This document shows, piece after piece, positions 7,430 through 17,578 of a DNA stretch of 64,000 nt (position 1 is the first letter of the stretch; each line of letters starts with the position of its first letter). Position numbers and translations under genes: made by a program. Location of the stretch: the NCBI GenBank assembly GCA_016207165.1, contig JACQQD010000009.1:62001-126000 (forward strand). The letters run 5' to 3'. This DNA is from Microcaldota archaeon (GTDB lineage: Archaea > Micrarchaeota > Micrarchaeia > Norongarragalinales > Norongarragalinaceae). The notes under the pieces were generated by a model. That model saw nothing but the letters and a program-made list of their open reading frames with translations. It had not been told where the DNA came from and did not search any database.

Positions 7430-9496
7430 TTAGGTGCGTTGTTGGCGGGCGACTTCGTCGAGGTGCTCTTTTCGGAGCATGAAGGCTACGGCCACCAGGA
7501 CCAGCATGAGGATGATGACGGCGATCAAGAGCCCGCTGAGGCTGAACAGCCGGCTCTCGGCGTTCAGCGGCACTTGGACGGTTTGGCTTTGCACGCCTTC
7601 CTGGGATTGGGCTTGGACCGTCAGCGGGGCGGCGGCCAGGGCCGTGAACGTCACGGTTTGCTGTTCGCCGGGTTCAAGCTGTGAAATGGTTTGGATGCTT
7701 CCGCCGGAGTTCACGTTGACTTGGTTTAACGTCTTCAATCCGTTGTTGTAGACCACGACGGTGTACGTCACGTCGTTTCCGTTGCGGTTGACGGTGGTGA
7801 CGGCCACGTCCAAGTGGGAGGGGGCTTCGCGGATTTGAAGCACGGTGGCGATTCTCGTTTTTTCGCCTTCATCGCTTTCCGCCGTGATTTGGATTTGGCG
7901 TTGCTGGGTGGACTGGTCTACGGGTATGTTGAAGGCGATGTCAAATGGCGCGGTTTTGCCGGGCACGATGTGCTTTTGTTCCGCGGATTGCGTCACCCAA
8001 TTTTCCGGCAATCCGTCCACGCGGACGCGGACGTTCGTCTGGGTTTTGGCGTGGGCGTTGGTCACGGCCACGCGTTCCGGTTCCGTAATGCCTGCGTAGA
8101 CGTCGTATACTTCGGGTTTGATTTCCAAAAAGCTTTTGCCGGGTTGCAGGCTCGAGGAAACGACCATGTACGCGTTCAAGGATTTTCTCACGCGGCCGTC
8201 GCTGACGGTGACGTCCAATTTGTGTTCGCCCAGTTGCGCTTGTTTGGTGCTGCCCACGGCAAGGGTGACGGCCTTGATTTGGCTGGGCGAGAGGGTGAAC
8301 GAGGGGGCGTCGACGCGGAAGTCAAATTCGGCGGGAGGATTGGCGGTCACGGTGTACGTGCGCGCGATGGTGCCGGTGTTTCGGACCGTGAACGCGATTG
8401 GGCTTTGCTCGCCGCGCGTGATGGGGTAGGATTCGTTGGCAAACACGGTGAAGTCGCGTTGCGCGTCCACGACGAAGCACAGGGGTTGCTCGAAAACGAC
8501 GTAATCCTGGTAGCGGCCGCGGAGAATCACGTGGTACTCGTCTAGCACCGTGGTGGACGGCGGATTGAGGATCCATTTGAGTTCTTGGTAGTCGCCGGGC
8601 GCGATGTCCAGGGCTTGGGTGTCCAAGTGCGACGCGTCGCGGGAGTACTGGTTGCCGACGAGTTCGAATTCAAAGGGGCCTTGGACTTCCCCGTCGTTGC
8701 GCAACCGGAACGTGTGCGTGGTTTCTTGTTCGTGTTTGACCAGTAGGCAACTGGAAGGCGTGTCCTGGAGTTGGAGTTTTAAAAGGTCGGAAAAGACGAA
8801 GACTTGGCGTTTGACCAAAAACGAGTGTTCGCAGCAACCCGAACCGTCAAACGCGTTGATGACGAACAACACTTCGTACGTGTTTCGGGGGGTGCCAGCC
8901 GGAATGTTGACTTTGGCTGTCACCGTTTTTTCGCCTTGCGCGGGAACATCGATGTCCACGTAGTCAAAGTCCGTGGACTTTTCCAGGGGGCTGATGACTT
9001 TGAGGCGGGCAAATCCGCGTTCGTTTTGGTGGTTGCGGATGGAGACTTCAAAGGAAACGGTTTGTCCGGGTCTGGCCGACGAGTTGCCTTCGGGAAACAC
9101 GCGGACGCCAAACGCCTTGGTTTCCAGCGGGTCGGCGGTCCGCACGTCGAGGCTGAAATTCAGGACGTCGCAGGCCACGCTGTCGGACGTCACGGTCACG
9201 GGGATGGAGTGGTTGCCGGTCTTGTCGGCGTCTACAACCAGAGTCAGGGTCCGGGTTTCCGATGGCGTGAGAACGGCTTGCGAGGAGGGCTGGAATGTGC
9301 AGGTGAGGCCTTGCGGACAGGTGCCGGACAATTGAACGAGTTGGGGCTGGAGGCCTTCGTTGAAAAGCGTAATGGGGTACGCGGCTTGGAGTCCTTGCGT
9401 GGTTTGCGCCGAAAGCGTGGTGGACACGTCTAAAAAGTTGCACGACGCCGATACGAGCGGCAAAAGCAATAGCACCAGCCAGTAGCGGGCGTACAT
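7430..9496 (-). CDS. Secreted surface protein with tandem CARDB/NEW3-like beta-sandwich domains and C-terminal membrane anchor
   Basis: A 688-aa protein with an N-terminal signal peptide (YWLVLLLLPLVSAS), then about 600 residues of beta-rich repeats in which segments such as VTVTSDS, TVRNTGTIARTYTV and VVYNNGLKTLNQV resemble CARDB/NEW3 (COG1470-type) domains. It ends in a single transmembrane helix (LLIAVIILMLVLVAVAFML) and a short charged tail. It is probably anchored outside the cell. The track start at 9607 is too far upstream. The TATA box at 9519-9528 lies 28 nt before the ATG at 9496, supporting a leaderless start; the ATG at 9505 is the alternative. Function unknown. Confidence 0.78.
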   Translation of the reverse strand: MYARYWLVLLLLPLVSASCNFLDVSTTLSAQTTQGLQAAYPITLFNEGLQPQLVQLSGTCPQGLTCTFQPSSQAVLTPSETRTLTLVVDADKTGNHSIPVTVTSDSVACDVLNFSLDVRTADPLETKAFGVRVFPEGNSSARPGQTVSFEVSIRNHQNERGFARLKVISPLEKSTDFDYVDIDVPAQGEKTVTAKVNIPAGTPRNTYEVLFVINAFDGSGCCEHSFLVKRQVFVFSDLLKLQLQDTPSSCLLVKHEQETTHTFRLRNDGEVQGPFEFELVGNQYSRDASHLDTQALDIAPGDYQELKWILNPPSTTVLDEYHVILRGRYQDYVVFEQPLCFVVDAQRDFTVFANESYPITRGEQSPIAFTVRNTGTIARTYTVTANPPAEFDFRVDAPSFTLSPSQIKAVTLAVGSTKQAQLGEHKLDVTVSDGRVRKSLNAYMVVSSSLQPGKSFLEIKPEVYDVYAGITEPERVAVTNAHAKTQTNVRVRVDGLPENWVTQSAEQKHIVPGKTAPFDIAFNIPVDQSTQQRQIQITAESDEGEKTRIATVLQIREAPSHLDVAVTTVNRNGNDVTYTVVVYNNGLKTLNQVNVNSGGSIQTISQLEPGEQQTVTFTALAAAPLTVQAQSQEGVQSQTVQVPLNAESRLFSLSGLLIAVIILMLVLVAVAFMLRKEHLDEVARQQRT

Positions 9497-9518
9497 GGAT
9501 TCCATGTGCTTTTTTGGC

Positions 9519-9528
9519 TTTAAATAGA
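9519..9528 (-). promoter_or_regulatory. TATA box of the surface protein gene
   Basis: On the minus strand it reads CTATTTAAAG, centred about 28 nt from the ATG at 9496, consistent with a leaderless transcript. Confidence 0.6.
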
Positions 9529-9614
9529 CCACTGAATCGGGGTTGCATTTGAGCTGAAAAACGCGGGAACGGGGGGAATATGGGGGTGTGTGTCGCGTTG
9601 GCCCCAATCGGCTG

Positions 9615-10742
9615 TTACTTGTTGGCGGGCCAGCGTCCGCGCACTTCCATGGCCGCCTGAACGCGTTCTTGCGCGATTTGAAGCGCGATGGCTCGCGAGT
9701 ACTTCTTTTCGTCTCGGCGGCGTTGGAGCACCGTTTTGGTGTTGGTCGTGATCTTGCGTTTGACGACGTCGAACATTTGTTCGGGAGTCATGTGTTCCGT
9801 TTCGCACCAGGATGAGATCACGCCGCCGGCGTTGGCCAGAAAGTCAGGCAAGACGATGAGGCCTTTCTTTTCGAGTTCCTCCTCGATTTTGGGGGCGATG
9901 GGCAGGTTGGCGCCCTGCGAGATGACTTTGGCTTTGACTTTGGCTTTGTTGGCGTCGGTAACCACGTCGGGCCGAGCTCCGGGCACCAAGACGTCGCATT
10001 GGACTTCGAACAAGGCTTTGGCGTCCAATTTTTGGCCGTCTTTGTAGTTCGTGACTTTCCCGGTTTCCATCTTGACTTTTTCAAGTTGGTCCACGTCCAA
10101 TCCTTTGGGGTTGTATATGGTGCCGGACGAGTCGGAAACCGCCACGGTCTTGACGCCGTGGTCGCGGAAGAATCGAGCCGTAAACACGCCGACGTTGCCG
10201 AATCCTTCAATGGCGCAGGTGGCGCCTTGCGGCTGCATTTTCAATTCGTCCATGGCGCAAAGTGCGGAGTGCACTACGCCAAAACCGGTGGAACCCAGTT
10301 CGTGGGGCAGTCCTTGGATGGCGGAGGGTTTTCCGGTGACTACGCGGTAGTCTCCTGCTTCATCCATCATCCACGCCATCTCTTTTTCCGTGACGTTCAT
10401 GTCTGGTCCGCCGATGTAGACGTCGGGCAGTACGATTCTGAGTTTTTCCATGAAGGCGCGCATGAAGGCTTGCTTGTCGACTTTTTTTGGGTCTGCTTTG
10501 ATGCCGGATTTGCCGCCGCCAAATGGAATGTCGGCCAACGCGTTTTTCCACGTCATGGCTCTGGCCAATCGGCAGACTTCTTGCGTGGAAATGTCGGGGA
10601 CCATGCGGATGCCGCCTTTGGCGACTCCGCGGGCCGTGTTGTCGATGCAGGCCACGCCTTCCATGCCGGTTTTGGGGTCGTAGACGTTGATGACGTATTC
10701 AGGGCCCCATTGATCGGGCGTGATTTCGGGGGTAGACAACAT
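9615..10742 (-). CDS. gdhA: Glu/Leu/Phe/Val-family dehydrogenase, probable glutamate dehydrogenase
   Basis: Interconverts glutamate and 2-oxoglutarate plus ammonia. The 375-aa product shows the substrate domain with TARGVAKGGIRM and the catalytic-Lys block ADIPFGGGKSGI, the conserved Asp region GGPDMNV, and a Rossmann motif IEGFGNVG followed by ASN-type nucleotide contacts. It is about 40 residues shorter at the N-terminus than typical hexameric GDHs. The start at 10742 is chosen because a GAGGTG ribosome site lies about 10 nt upstream; the track start is 6 codons earlier. Leucine or other amino-acid specificity cannot be excluded. Confidence 0.88.
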   Translation of the reverse strand: MLSTPEITPDQWGPEYVINVYDPKTGMEGVACIDNTARGVAKGGIRMVPDISTQEVCRLARAMTWKNALADIPFGGGKSGIKADPKKVDKQAFMRAFMEKLRIVLPDVYIGGPDMNVTEKEMAWMMDEAGDYRVVTGKPSAIQGLPHELGSTGFGVVHSALCAMDELKMQPQGATCAIEGFGNVGVFTARFFRDHGVKTVAVSDSSGTIYNPKGLDVDQLEKVKMETGKVTNYKDGQKLDAKALFEVQCDVLVPGARPDVVTDANKAKVKAKVISQGANLPIAPKIEEELEKKGLIVLPDFLANAGGVISSWCETEHMTPEQMFDVVKRKITTNTKTVLQRRRDEKKYSRAIALQIAQERVQAAMEVRGRWPANK

Positions 10743-10906
10743 GGCGTTTCGGCACCTCAAATGCTTTTTTTTTGTTTTTGTTGGCTGCTTCGCATTAAAA
10801 GAGTTGGGTTGATTTTCTTTCTTCCCTTTCTTCGTGCGGCGCTTACCGCTTTATCGGGAAAACTTATTTAAGGATTGATTTGTTCGACAATGCGCGTTGG
10901 CGCTGC

Positions 10907-11377
10907 TTACCTCCGGTGTCGTTCGATGAATTCGGGGTTGAGCGCCAGGGGTTCCCGGGCTCTTGATTGCAATAGGATGTCTTGCTGTTTGAGCGGGTGC
11001 ACCCAGTTTCTCCGGAATGAGTCGTAGCCTGTGGGGGCCAGTTCGCCCATTTGTTCACCCACGGCGTCTTGCAGTTCAGTAAGCGTGAATTGCCGCTCGT
11101 GTTCGCCGCGTGCCATGGCATGCATTCTCTGAAGCAGAAGCGTCAAAGCGATTTTGGCGCGGACTTCTTTTTCATGGAGTTCCTCGAGGATTCGCGGTTG
11201 AACTCCTGGAATGCGGTGGTCCCACTCCGCAAGAAGTGCGCCGAGATGAGGGATGAGCCGTTGGGTCCGTTCATCCATTTTTGGCTTGGCGGATTTTTTC
11301 CCGGCTTGAAGTCCTCCCAAGTTGGTCGTCTCGCGGTTTCGGACCGTTCGCCTGTAATTGGGTCCTCGCGTGGCCAT
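10907..11377 (-). CDS. Hypothetical protein in operon with glyA
   Basis: A 156-aa basic protein with an Arg/Lys-rich N-terminus (~1-35) and a predominantly helical remainder, including RTQRLIPHLGALLAEW and LTELQDAVGEQMGEL. The middle to C-terminal part (FTLTEL...GYDSFRRNWVHPL) looks like a possible helix-turn-helix, but this is not certain. It starts 10 bases after the glyA stop on the same strand, so cotranscription is likely. No family recognised; no membrane segment. Confidence 0.65.
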   Translation of the reverse strand: MATRGPNYRRTVRNRETTNLGGLQAGKKSAKPKMDERTQRLIPHLGALLAEWDHRIPGVQPRILEELHEKEVRAKIALTLLLQRMHAMARGEHERQFTLTELQDAVGEQMGELAPTGYDSFRRNWVHPLKQQDILLQSRAREPLALNPEFIERHRR

Positions 11378-11387
11378 ATGCTTGTTT

Positions 11388-12632
11388 TCACAAGTCCTCG
11401 TACAAGGGAAACTGTTTGCACAAGTAAAGCACGCCGCGTTTGACGGCTTCCAGTTCAGACGGTTTGTCCCAGCCTCGGATGGCGCGGGCCATTAATTGGC
11501 CGACTTCCTGCATTTCCGACTCTTTCATGCCGCGGGTGGTCAGAACCGGCGTGCCGAGGCGGATGCCGGATGGGTCAAAGGGTTTTCTTGGGTCAAAGGG
11601 AATGGTGTTGGCGTTCACCGTGATGTGGGCTTGGTCCAACGCGGTTTCCGCTTGCTTGCCGGTGACGTTCAGGGGACGCAAGTCGGCGAGAAGCAGGTGG
11701 TTGTCGGTTCCGCCGGTTACAAGCCGGATGCCTTCCGCACTCAAGGATTCGCCCAAGGCTTTGGCGTTCTTGACGATTTGCCGGGCGTAGTCTTTGAACT
11801 CGGGTTTAAGCGCTTCCGCAAAGGCCACGGCTTTTCCGGCGATGATGTGTTCATGGGGTCCGCCTTGCATTCCGGGAAAAACGGCTTTGTCGATGGGTTT
11901 GGCAAATTGTTCCTTGCACATGATCATGGCCCCCCGCGGTCCGCGAAGGGTCTTGTGTGTGGTGGTTGTCACCACGTCGGTGAAGGGAAACGGTGACGGG
12001 TGAACTCCGCCTACAACCAGGCCGGCGATGTGGGAAATGTCGGCCATGGAAATGGCGCCCACGCTTTGAGCGATTTCGGCGAAGCGCTTGAAGTCGATTC
12101 GTCTTGGATACGCGGTGGCGCCGGAAACAATCATTTTCGGCTTTTCAGTTTTAGCCTGTTTTTCGATGGCGTCGTAATCTAAAAGCTCCGTGTCTTTTTG
12201 TACGCCGTATTGCACGAACTGGTATGCTTTTCCGGAAAAATTGACGGCGTGCCCGTGCGTGAGGTGGCCGCCTTCGCTTAGCGACATGCCCATGATTTTG
12301 TCGCCCAATTGCAGTAACGCGAAATAGACTTCCAGGTTGGCTGGCGAACCGGAGTAGGGCTGGACGTTGACGTGTTCCGCGCCAAACAGTTTTTTGGCGC
12401 GTTCAATGGCCAAGTCTTCCATTTGGTCGATGACTTCGTTCCCGCCGTAGTATCTTTTGTGGGGGTATCCCTCGGAGTATTTGTTGTTCAGGACGGAGCC
12501 CATGGCTTCCAGAACGGATGGAGACACCATATTTTCCGAGGGGATCATCTCGAATACGGTCTGCTGGCGCTTGATTTCGGATTGGATGATTTGCGCGACC
12601 TTGGAGTCGGTCTTCTGGACGTGTTCAAGCAT
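11388..12632 (-). CDS. glyA: Serine hydroxymethyltransferase
   Basis: Transfers the serine hydroxymethyl group to tetrahydrofolate, giving glycine and methylene-THF. The 414-aa length fits bacterial-type GlyA. The PLP-lysine motif [13 protein letters not shown] is clear, as are [15 protein letters not shown] near the N-terminus and [12 protein letters not shown]. It links the serine operon with the one-carbon users PurN, PurH and ThyX encoded in this window. A TATA element (12671-12680) and an AGGTGG ribosome site precede the ATG. Confidence 0.97.
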   Translation of the reverse strand: MLEHVQKTDSKVAQIIQSEIKRQQTVFEMIPSENMVSPSVLEAMGSVLNNKYSEGYPHKRYYGGNEVIDQMEDLAIERAKKLFGAEHVNVQPYSGSPANLEVYFALLQLGDKIMGMSLSEGGHLTHGHAVNFSGKAYQFVQYGVQKDTELLDYDAIEKQAKTEKPKMIVSGATAYPRRIDFKRFAEIAQSVGAISMADISHIAGLVVGGVHPSPFPFTDVVTTTTHKTLRGPRGAMIMCKEQFAKPIDKAVFPGMQGGPHEHIIAGKAVAFAEALKPEFKDYARQIVKNAKALGESLSAEGIRLVTGGTDNHLLLADLRPLNVTGKQAETALDQAHITVNANTIPFDPRKPFDPSGIRLGTPVLTTRGMKESEMQEVGQLMARAIRGWDKPSELEAVKRGVLYLCKQFPLYEDL

Positions 12633-12670
12633 TCGAAAAAACCACCTTGTGTTGGCTTTGCGGCGTGAAA

Positions 12671-12680
12671 TCTTTTAAGG
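12671..12680 (-). promoter_or_regulatory. TATA box of glyA
   Basis: On the minus strand it reads CCTTAAAAGA, centred about 44 nt upstream of the glyA ATG, so the predicted leader is about 17 nt and includes AAGGTGG. Confidence 0.5.
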
Positions 12681-12690
12681 CTTATGTACG

Positions 12691-15600
12691 TCACCGTGCA
12701 AACAACGTGCTTCCAACCAGGATGCCGTTGGCCCAGTACGTTCCCGTCGGGCCGTCCGGCAGAATGTCGTAGGTGGCCCCGGTTTCATAGGACTCCACAC
12801 GGATTCGGGTCACTCGTCCATGGTCGACGTCGTCGCCAATTTTCAGTTCATCCACGTTGCGTCCGTCGGAAAGGGGATGCCCTTGTGATATCCGCGCTTG
12901 CCGTCCATCATCCAAGACGAGGTGAACGATTTTTTGTCCAGGTTGCGTGCTTCGGCTCGTGGCCTTCAAAACGACGCCCACGGTTTTCTTTCCTTCCGCG
13001 TTCGTGGTGTACACGGCATCTCCTTGGCGTAGTTGCTCGACGGGCACCGGGCCTTTCGGCGTGTCGATGCGCGTTCCTTTGGCCAGGCAAATCGGGCAAT
13101 TCAATGCACTTGCCGTTTTTTCGTTGATGGTGGCCGTTTGGCTGGCCACCGTTCCCTTCACCAAATACGTTCCCCCGCCTTGGTTTTGCGTGCCGGAAAT
13201 TTTTTCGTGCGTGGAAAAGTCAAATCCGTTGCCGTTGCTTGTCATTCCAATGGCGCGCAAGCGCTTGTATTCCCTGTAGACCTCCAGTTTTTGGTCGTCC
13301 GTAAGCGTCTGGACGCCGGCCAGATTCAGGTGGCGTAAAATGACGGCGTATTCAACGGCGTCTTCGGGCGCTGAAACGTATTCTTGGGCGTGCTGTTTTT
13401 CCAGGTCCAAGCTCCCTATGGGGTAGTAATCGCGGTCGCAAAAGTCAACGCTTCCAGTCAGCGCCGCCTTGACGGAATACCTGGACTCCGCCAAGTCTCC
13501 GGGAGACGGATTTGGGGTGCATACTGGAGCAACCGGGCAGCCGTTGGCATCGGTTTGGCCATTGGGGTAAGTGAGGGTTCCCCCGATGCAGCCGGGCATG
13601 GCGACGGTCGGGCACACCGGCGCGCCCATGGTGCAGGTTGCTCCCGCGGAGCCGTCGTAGTAAATCATGTAGCCTTTGCCGGGCTCCAATGGCGTAGAGG
13701 GGTCGACGTTTTGGAATTGCGCGGATTGGCTGGGCAAGCCCAGAGCGGTGCGCACGAAGATGGATGGAGTTGTAGCCGGTGGAGGAGTTGGTGAAGGGGT
13801 CGCGCTCGGTGAGACCGTGGGTGCACCCGCGAGGCAACATTGGTAGGCTTGCAGTTGTCCGGAGCCGCAGGCGGCGGCCGCGACGCCGTCTGGATCAGAA
13901 ACCAACCAATTGGTTGGACACTGGCCTTGGAGCCGGCATTCGCCGTTCTGCGTGGTGCAGGCGTTGGGGGTGGGACTTGGCGTGGTGGCGGTTCCGGTGG
14001 GTAGGCTAAGTTTGTGGAGTTTTCCGGTGCTAGTCCACGTGCTGGTCAATAAGTTGTATTGGCCGGGGACGCTGGCGTAGCCCACGGAGCCGGGAGCCAA
14101 GACCCAGGATCCGACGCCTTCCGGTGTCGGGTACGCGGCGGCCAAAACCGTCATGTCGGACAAGCGCACGCCCGTCCAGCCGCTTTGGGAACCCAGCACG
14201 TAGGCGATGTCGTTGTTGGCGTCGACCACAGCGGAAAGGGCGTTTGGGACGCTGGCCGAGGCGACTAAGGTAAAGTCGTTGGCGCGTCGTTTATTCAATG
14301 CCCCGTTGTGCACGTAGTAGACGACGCCTCCGGATTGGTCGTTGACGGCGCCGACGGGGCTGCCGATGGGGCTGTTGGTTTGGCTGGCGGTTTGCAGGGT
14401 GGCCACGTTGATTTTTCGTGCGGTTTTGTCCGCCAGGATCGTCGAACCCGTATATATGTTGACGGTGTCGGTGACGGCGCCGATGAGGAGGTTGTCGGGA
14501 ATTCCGGATTGCTGGGCGACAATGTTCAACGTGACGGGATCCATTTTCACGAGTTGTTGGTCGCTGGTTTCCGCGTACAAGTTGGGCCCGATGGACAACG
14601 CGTTCTTGATGGCGGTGCTGGGATATTCTTTCGTGGATTGCTGGGTCAAGTCCGACGCCCGGTAGCGGGTAATCTTGGTGGAATACGTTCCTCCGAATCC
14701 GCCGAAGTTGCTGGCGGGGGTGGTGACTTGCCAGTAGTAGACGTTGCCGCTTTGCTCGTGGTAGTACAGGAATCCGTAGGGGCCGCCGTCCGTTGGGATG
14801 GCGACTTGGTTCTGGATTTGCAGGGTGTCCAACCGGATTTTCAGGATTTTAGTCACGACGGGGTAGACGGTTCCTTCTTGAAGCGTGCCATAGGCGTATA
14901 CGCCGTCGGAGTCCACGGCTAATTGTGTGATGTCGGCTTGGGGTGGGGTGAGTTCCAAGGTTTGAGTGATGGTGAACGCGTTGGGCGTCGGGGTTGGTGT
15001 AGGAGTTGGGCTTGAACTTGCTGTTGGCGTAGCGCATTGGTATTGATAGCACGGGCACGGAGCGGAGGCGCAAGATGGACACAATGGTTGGTTGCGTTGC
15101 TGGCAGGTTTGCCCGCTTTGGCATTGCGTGAGTCCATCGGGGCAGAGGAATGTGTTTGGCGTCGGAGTGGGCGTTGCGGTCGGTGTAACGTAGGCCGGGC
15201 AATTTCCTCGGATGGCGTTGAACGTGGCGGGTTGCGGCGGGCCTGCGATGAAGGTGTAGCCGGTTCTTAGAATGGGGGCATAGGTTTGGGCGGGTTTGTC
15301 TTCCCACGTCAGGCTGCAGGCTTGTTCTCCGTACACGAGGTATCCGACGGGGTACTGAAGCGAAGGCAATTGGTTTTGGTTCAGGGGCGAGAGTTCACCG
15401 AGGCCCTGGATGTATTCGAGGAACAAGTATTTGCCGAAGGGGTCCCGGCATGAGGTGGACAATAGCGCGCCGTCGCCCAAGGGTCCGATGGCGGTAAAGC
15501 CGGCGGGTATGTTGACCGTCTTTTTGGGGATTGGAGGCGGGCACTCGCCGGGAACGTACGGAATGGCGTCCGCGAGGCGGGCTTCGCAGGCGTTGGAGAA

Positions 15601-17496
15601 TTGCTGGGTTTCCTGGTAGCATACCGGCGCGTATTGACCTTGGCAGTTAAGGTTGGCGCACGCGCCCGTGCTCCACGGCGTGGCGCCGGGTGTTTTTTCG
15701 GCTTCGCAGGCGTTTATATACGTTACAAAGTCAAATCCGCAGACCAATGGGCCTTCGGTGCCGCATGCACAGTTTTCTCCTTGGCACGTTTCTCCGCCGA
15801 CGTTGACCGTCACGCACTTTTTGATGAGGTCCACGGACGTCAGCCGTAGCGTGATGCCAGTGCTTTTGGCCAGGTTGTCGTTTTCCTTGGAGTACTTGCC
15901 TAACATGTAGGTGCAGGCCGCGGAGTACGTGCTGCAGGCGATGGCTTTGCTGCGCTGTCCGGTTTGCGGGTCCAAGGTGTCGCTGGTGCTTTCGACTTGG
16001 AACACGGCGCGCTCCAAGGCGATGTCTTTGAGGGAGTAGTTGTAGATGACTTCGCCAAGGCCTCCGGGATTGAATTCCAGGCCTTCGTTCAGGCACACTT
16101 TTCTCGGCGTGCCGCCGGTGGGCGGCTTGAGGGGTGGATCAATGGGTTTGGGCAAGTCCAGGGTGACTGCGTTGCTTCCGGATTGCAGGGTGACGTCTTT
16201 GGAAACGGAGGGCTCGCCCACTACCGACGTGGCACTGACCAGCACGCTTACCAGACTCAGGTCGGTGAATCGCGCGATGCCGCTTTCGTCGGCCACTTGC
16301 GTGCGGTAGTCGATGGTTTGGTCGAATACTTTCTTGAGCACGGCCACGCGGGCTTGGGCGGCGGGGGTCGCGTCGTTGTTTCGCACGGTCACAGTCAAGT
16401 CCGCCAATTGGGTGCCGGCGGGAAGGGCTTCCAACGTCAAGGTGACGTCGTTTCCGGGTTCGAATTGGGCCGCCTTATCATTGAAGCCGTCTTTGGAGGC
16501 CAGCACGCCGTACGTTTTTCCTTTTTCCAGGGTCGCCTCGATGCGCCCGGATCCTTCCGTTAATTGGTCGAGGATGGCGGGGCTGGCAAAGACTTGGATG
16601 CGTGCCCCGGAAACGGGTTGGCCGTCTTGGTTTACCACGTTGATGCGGCTTGTGCCGGTGTTGGGTCCGGTTGTCGCGGTCAAGAGTACTTCCGTTGTCA
16701 CTTCGGCGGCGTTAATCGAAACGCCTTGGATGTCGCTTGGAACAAACCCTTGCTTTCGGGCTTGAAGGGACACCGTTGAACCTTGCTTGACGCCGAATTG
16801 GAGGGTGCCGTCGCTCTCCGTGGAGCCTTGCGCCAGAAACGTTCCGGTGGCGCCGTCGTACAGCGTCACCACGGCGTTTCCGATGGGTTGGCTGGTGGTT
16901 TTGTCTTTGACGGTGACGTTCAGGCGGGCGTCCGCCACGTAATGCGTTGGCCTTGGAGTTGGAGTACTTTCACTGCCTCCGGTTGGCGTGGGCGTGGGGC
17001 TGCCGGACCCGCCTCCGGGAATGGTGGGCTGGGGTTTGGGGGTGGGAAGCGGCGGTATTTTGGGCGGGTTGGCAAAATCCAGTTTCCTGGGGTCCGGTTT
17101 TTCCTTGAGCTTGATTTGTTTGCCGTCGGGGTCTTGCGGGTCGTAGTGGCCGATGGCGTCGTCGTAGCCGTTGCGCGTGACTTTGTACGTGTAGCGTTGG
17201 TTGGGGTCGACTCCGGGAAACATCGCTTTGCCGTTTTCGTCCGTCACGGCTTCCCCGATTTTGTTGCCGTTCTCGTCGAAGAGTTCCACCAACGCGCCGG
17301 CCAAGGGGTTGCCGTTCTCGTCGGTAATCGTCAACGTCAGGCTCTGGGTGGACTTGTAGTACAAGTAGCCTCCGAAGAGAAGGACGAGCAGTATGATGAC
17401 TCCCGACAGGATGGTGACGGCTTTTTTTTCGTCCATGTCTTGGACGACGTCATCCAGTTTCTCGGTCAAATCCTTCCAAATGTCCGACAAGCTCAA
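12691..17496 (-). CDS. Giant membrane-anchored surface protein with Ig-like repeats, Kazal-like domains and C-terminal Hint domain
   Basis: A 1,601-aa protein. Order: about 27 cytoplasmic residues; one transmembrane helix (~28-46); a carboxypeptidase-regulatory-like domain (~52-115); a Pro/Thr-rich linker; three more regulatory-like beta domains (to ~445); a Cys-rich part with two Kazal-like modules (VCGFDFVTYINACEA, and VCYQETQQFSNACEA); PTPTPT linkers; a repetitive beta region resembling a propeller (~850-1180); an antistasin-like Cys cluster (DANGCPVAPVC); and a C-terminal Hint domain starting at Cys ~1470 (CLAKGTRIDTPKGPVPVEQL). The start is TTG with GGTAGAG upstream; an in-frame stop lies just before it. 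Probably a surface adhesin or self-processing secreted protein; function unknown. Confidence 0.8.
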   Translation of the reverse strand: MSLSDIWKDLTEKLDDVVQDMDEKKAVTILSGVIILLVLLFGGYLYYKSTQSLTLTITDENGNPLAGALVELFDENGNKIGEAVTDENGKAMFPGVDPNQRYTYKVTRNGYDDAIGHYDPQDPDGKQIKLKEKPDPRKLDFANPPKIPPLPTPKPQPTIPGGGSGSPTPTPTGGSESTPTPRPTHYVADARLNVTVKDKTTSQPIGNAVVTLYDGATGTFLAQGSTESDGTLQFGVKQGSTVSLQARKQGFVPSDIQGVSINAAEVTTEVLLTATTGPNTGTSRINVVNQDGQPVSGARIQVFASPAILDQLTEGSGRIEATLEKGKTYGVLASKDGFNDKAAQFEPGNDVTLTLEALPAGTQLADLTVTVRNNDATPAAQARVAVLKKVFDQTIDYRTQVADESGIARFTDLSLVSVLVSATSVVGEPSVSKDVTLQSGSNAVTLDLPKPIDPPLKPPTGGTPRKVCLNEGLEFNPGGLGEVIYNYSLKDIALERAVFQVESTSDTLDPQTGQRSKAIACSTYSAACTYMLGKYSKENDNLAKSTGITLRLTSVDLIKKCVTVNVGGETCQGENCACGTEGPLVCGFDFVTYINACEAEKTPGATPWSTGACANLNCQGQYAPVCYQETQQFSNACEARLADAIPYVPGECPPPIPKKTVNIPAGFTAIGPLGDGALLSTSCRDPFGKYLFLEYIQGLGELSPLNQNQLPSLQYPVGYLVYGEQACSLTWEDKPAQTYAPILRTGYTFIAGPPQPATFNAIRGNCPAYVTPTATPTPTPNTFLCPDGLTQCQSGQTCQQRNQPLCPSCASAPCPCYQYQCATPTASSSPTPTPTPTPNAFTITQTLELTPPQADITQLAVDSDGVYAYGTLQEGTVYPVVTKILKIRLDTLQIQNQVAIPTDGGPYGFLYYHEQSGNVYYWQVTTPASNFGGFGGTYSTKITRYRASDLTQQSTKEYPSTAIKNALSIGPNLYAETSDQQLVKMDPVTLNIVAQQSGIPDNLLIGAVTDTVNIYTGSTILADKTARKINVATLQTASQTNSPIGSPVGAVNDQSGGVVYYVHNGALNKRRANDFTLVASASVPNALSAVVDANNDIAYVLGSQSGWTGVRLSDMTVLAAAYPTPEGVGSWVLAPGSVGYASVPGQYNLLTSTWTSTGKLHKLSLPTGTATTPSPTPNACTTQNGECRLQGQCPTNWLVSDPDGVAAAACGSGQLQAYQCCLAGAPTVSPSATPSPTPPPATTPSIFVRTALGLPSQSAQFQNVDPSTPLEPGKGYMIYYDGSAGATCTMGAPVCPTVAMPGCIGGTLTYPNGQTDANGCPVAPVCTPNPSPGDLAESRYSVKAALTGSVDFCDRDYYPIGSLDLEKQHAQEYVSAPEDAVEYAVILRHLNLAGVQTLTDDQKLEVYREYKRLRAIGMTSNGNGFDFSTHEKISGTQNQGGGTYLVKGTVASQTATINEKTASALNCPICLAKGTRIDTPKGPVPVEQLRQGDAVYTTNAEGKKTVGVVLKATSRSTQPGQKIVHLVLDDGRQARISQGHPLSDGRNVDELKIGDDVDHGRVTRIRVESYETGATYDILPDGPTGTYWANGILVGSTLFAR
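12694..13089 (-). other. Hint (hedgehog/intein-type autoprocessing) domain at the end of the giant surface protein
   Basis: The last 132 residues begin with Cys and contain intein-like blocks: CLAKGTRIDTPKG (block A), QGHPL (block B His) and a final WANGILVGS where inteins have ANGI.VHN. The terminal Asn and a downstream extein are missing, so the domain could cleave at its N-terminal Cys but not splice. Inferred from motif pattern. Confidence 0.7.
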
Positions 17497-17578
17497 GGAA
17501 TGTCTCTACCCCGTTTGAGGTTTTACCACGGTTTACGCGTTAAAAACGGTTTTGATTTCCTGGATTTCACTGGAAACG

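Noticed and set aside
14960-17040. Repeated Pro/Thr-coding tracts as a possible CRISPR or satellite repeat
   Set aside because: They are in-frame low-complexity linkers (PTPTPT) within the surface protein, with no regular spacer length.
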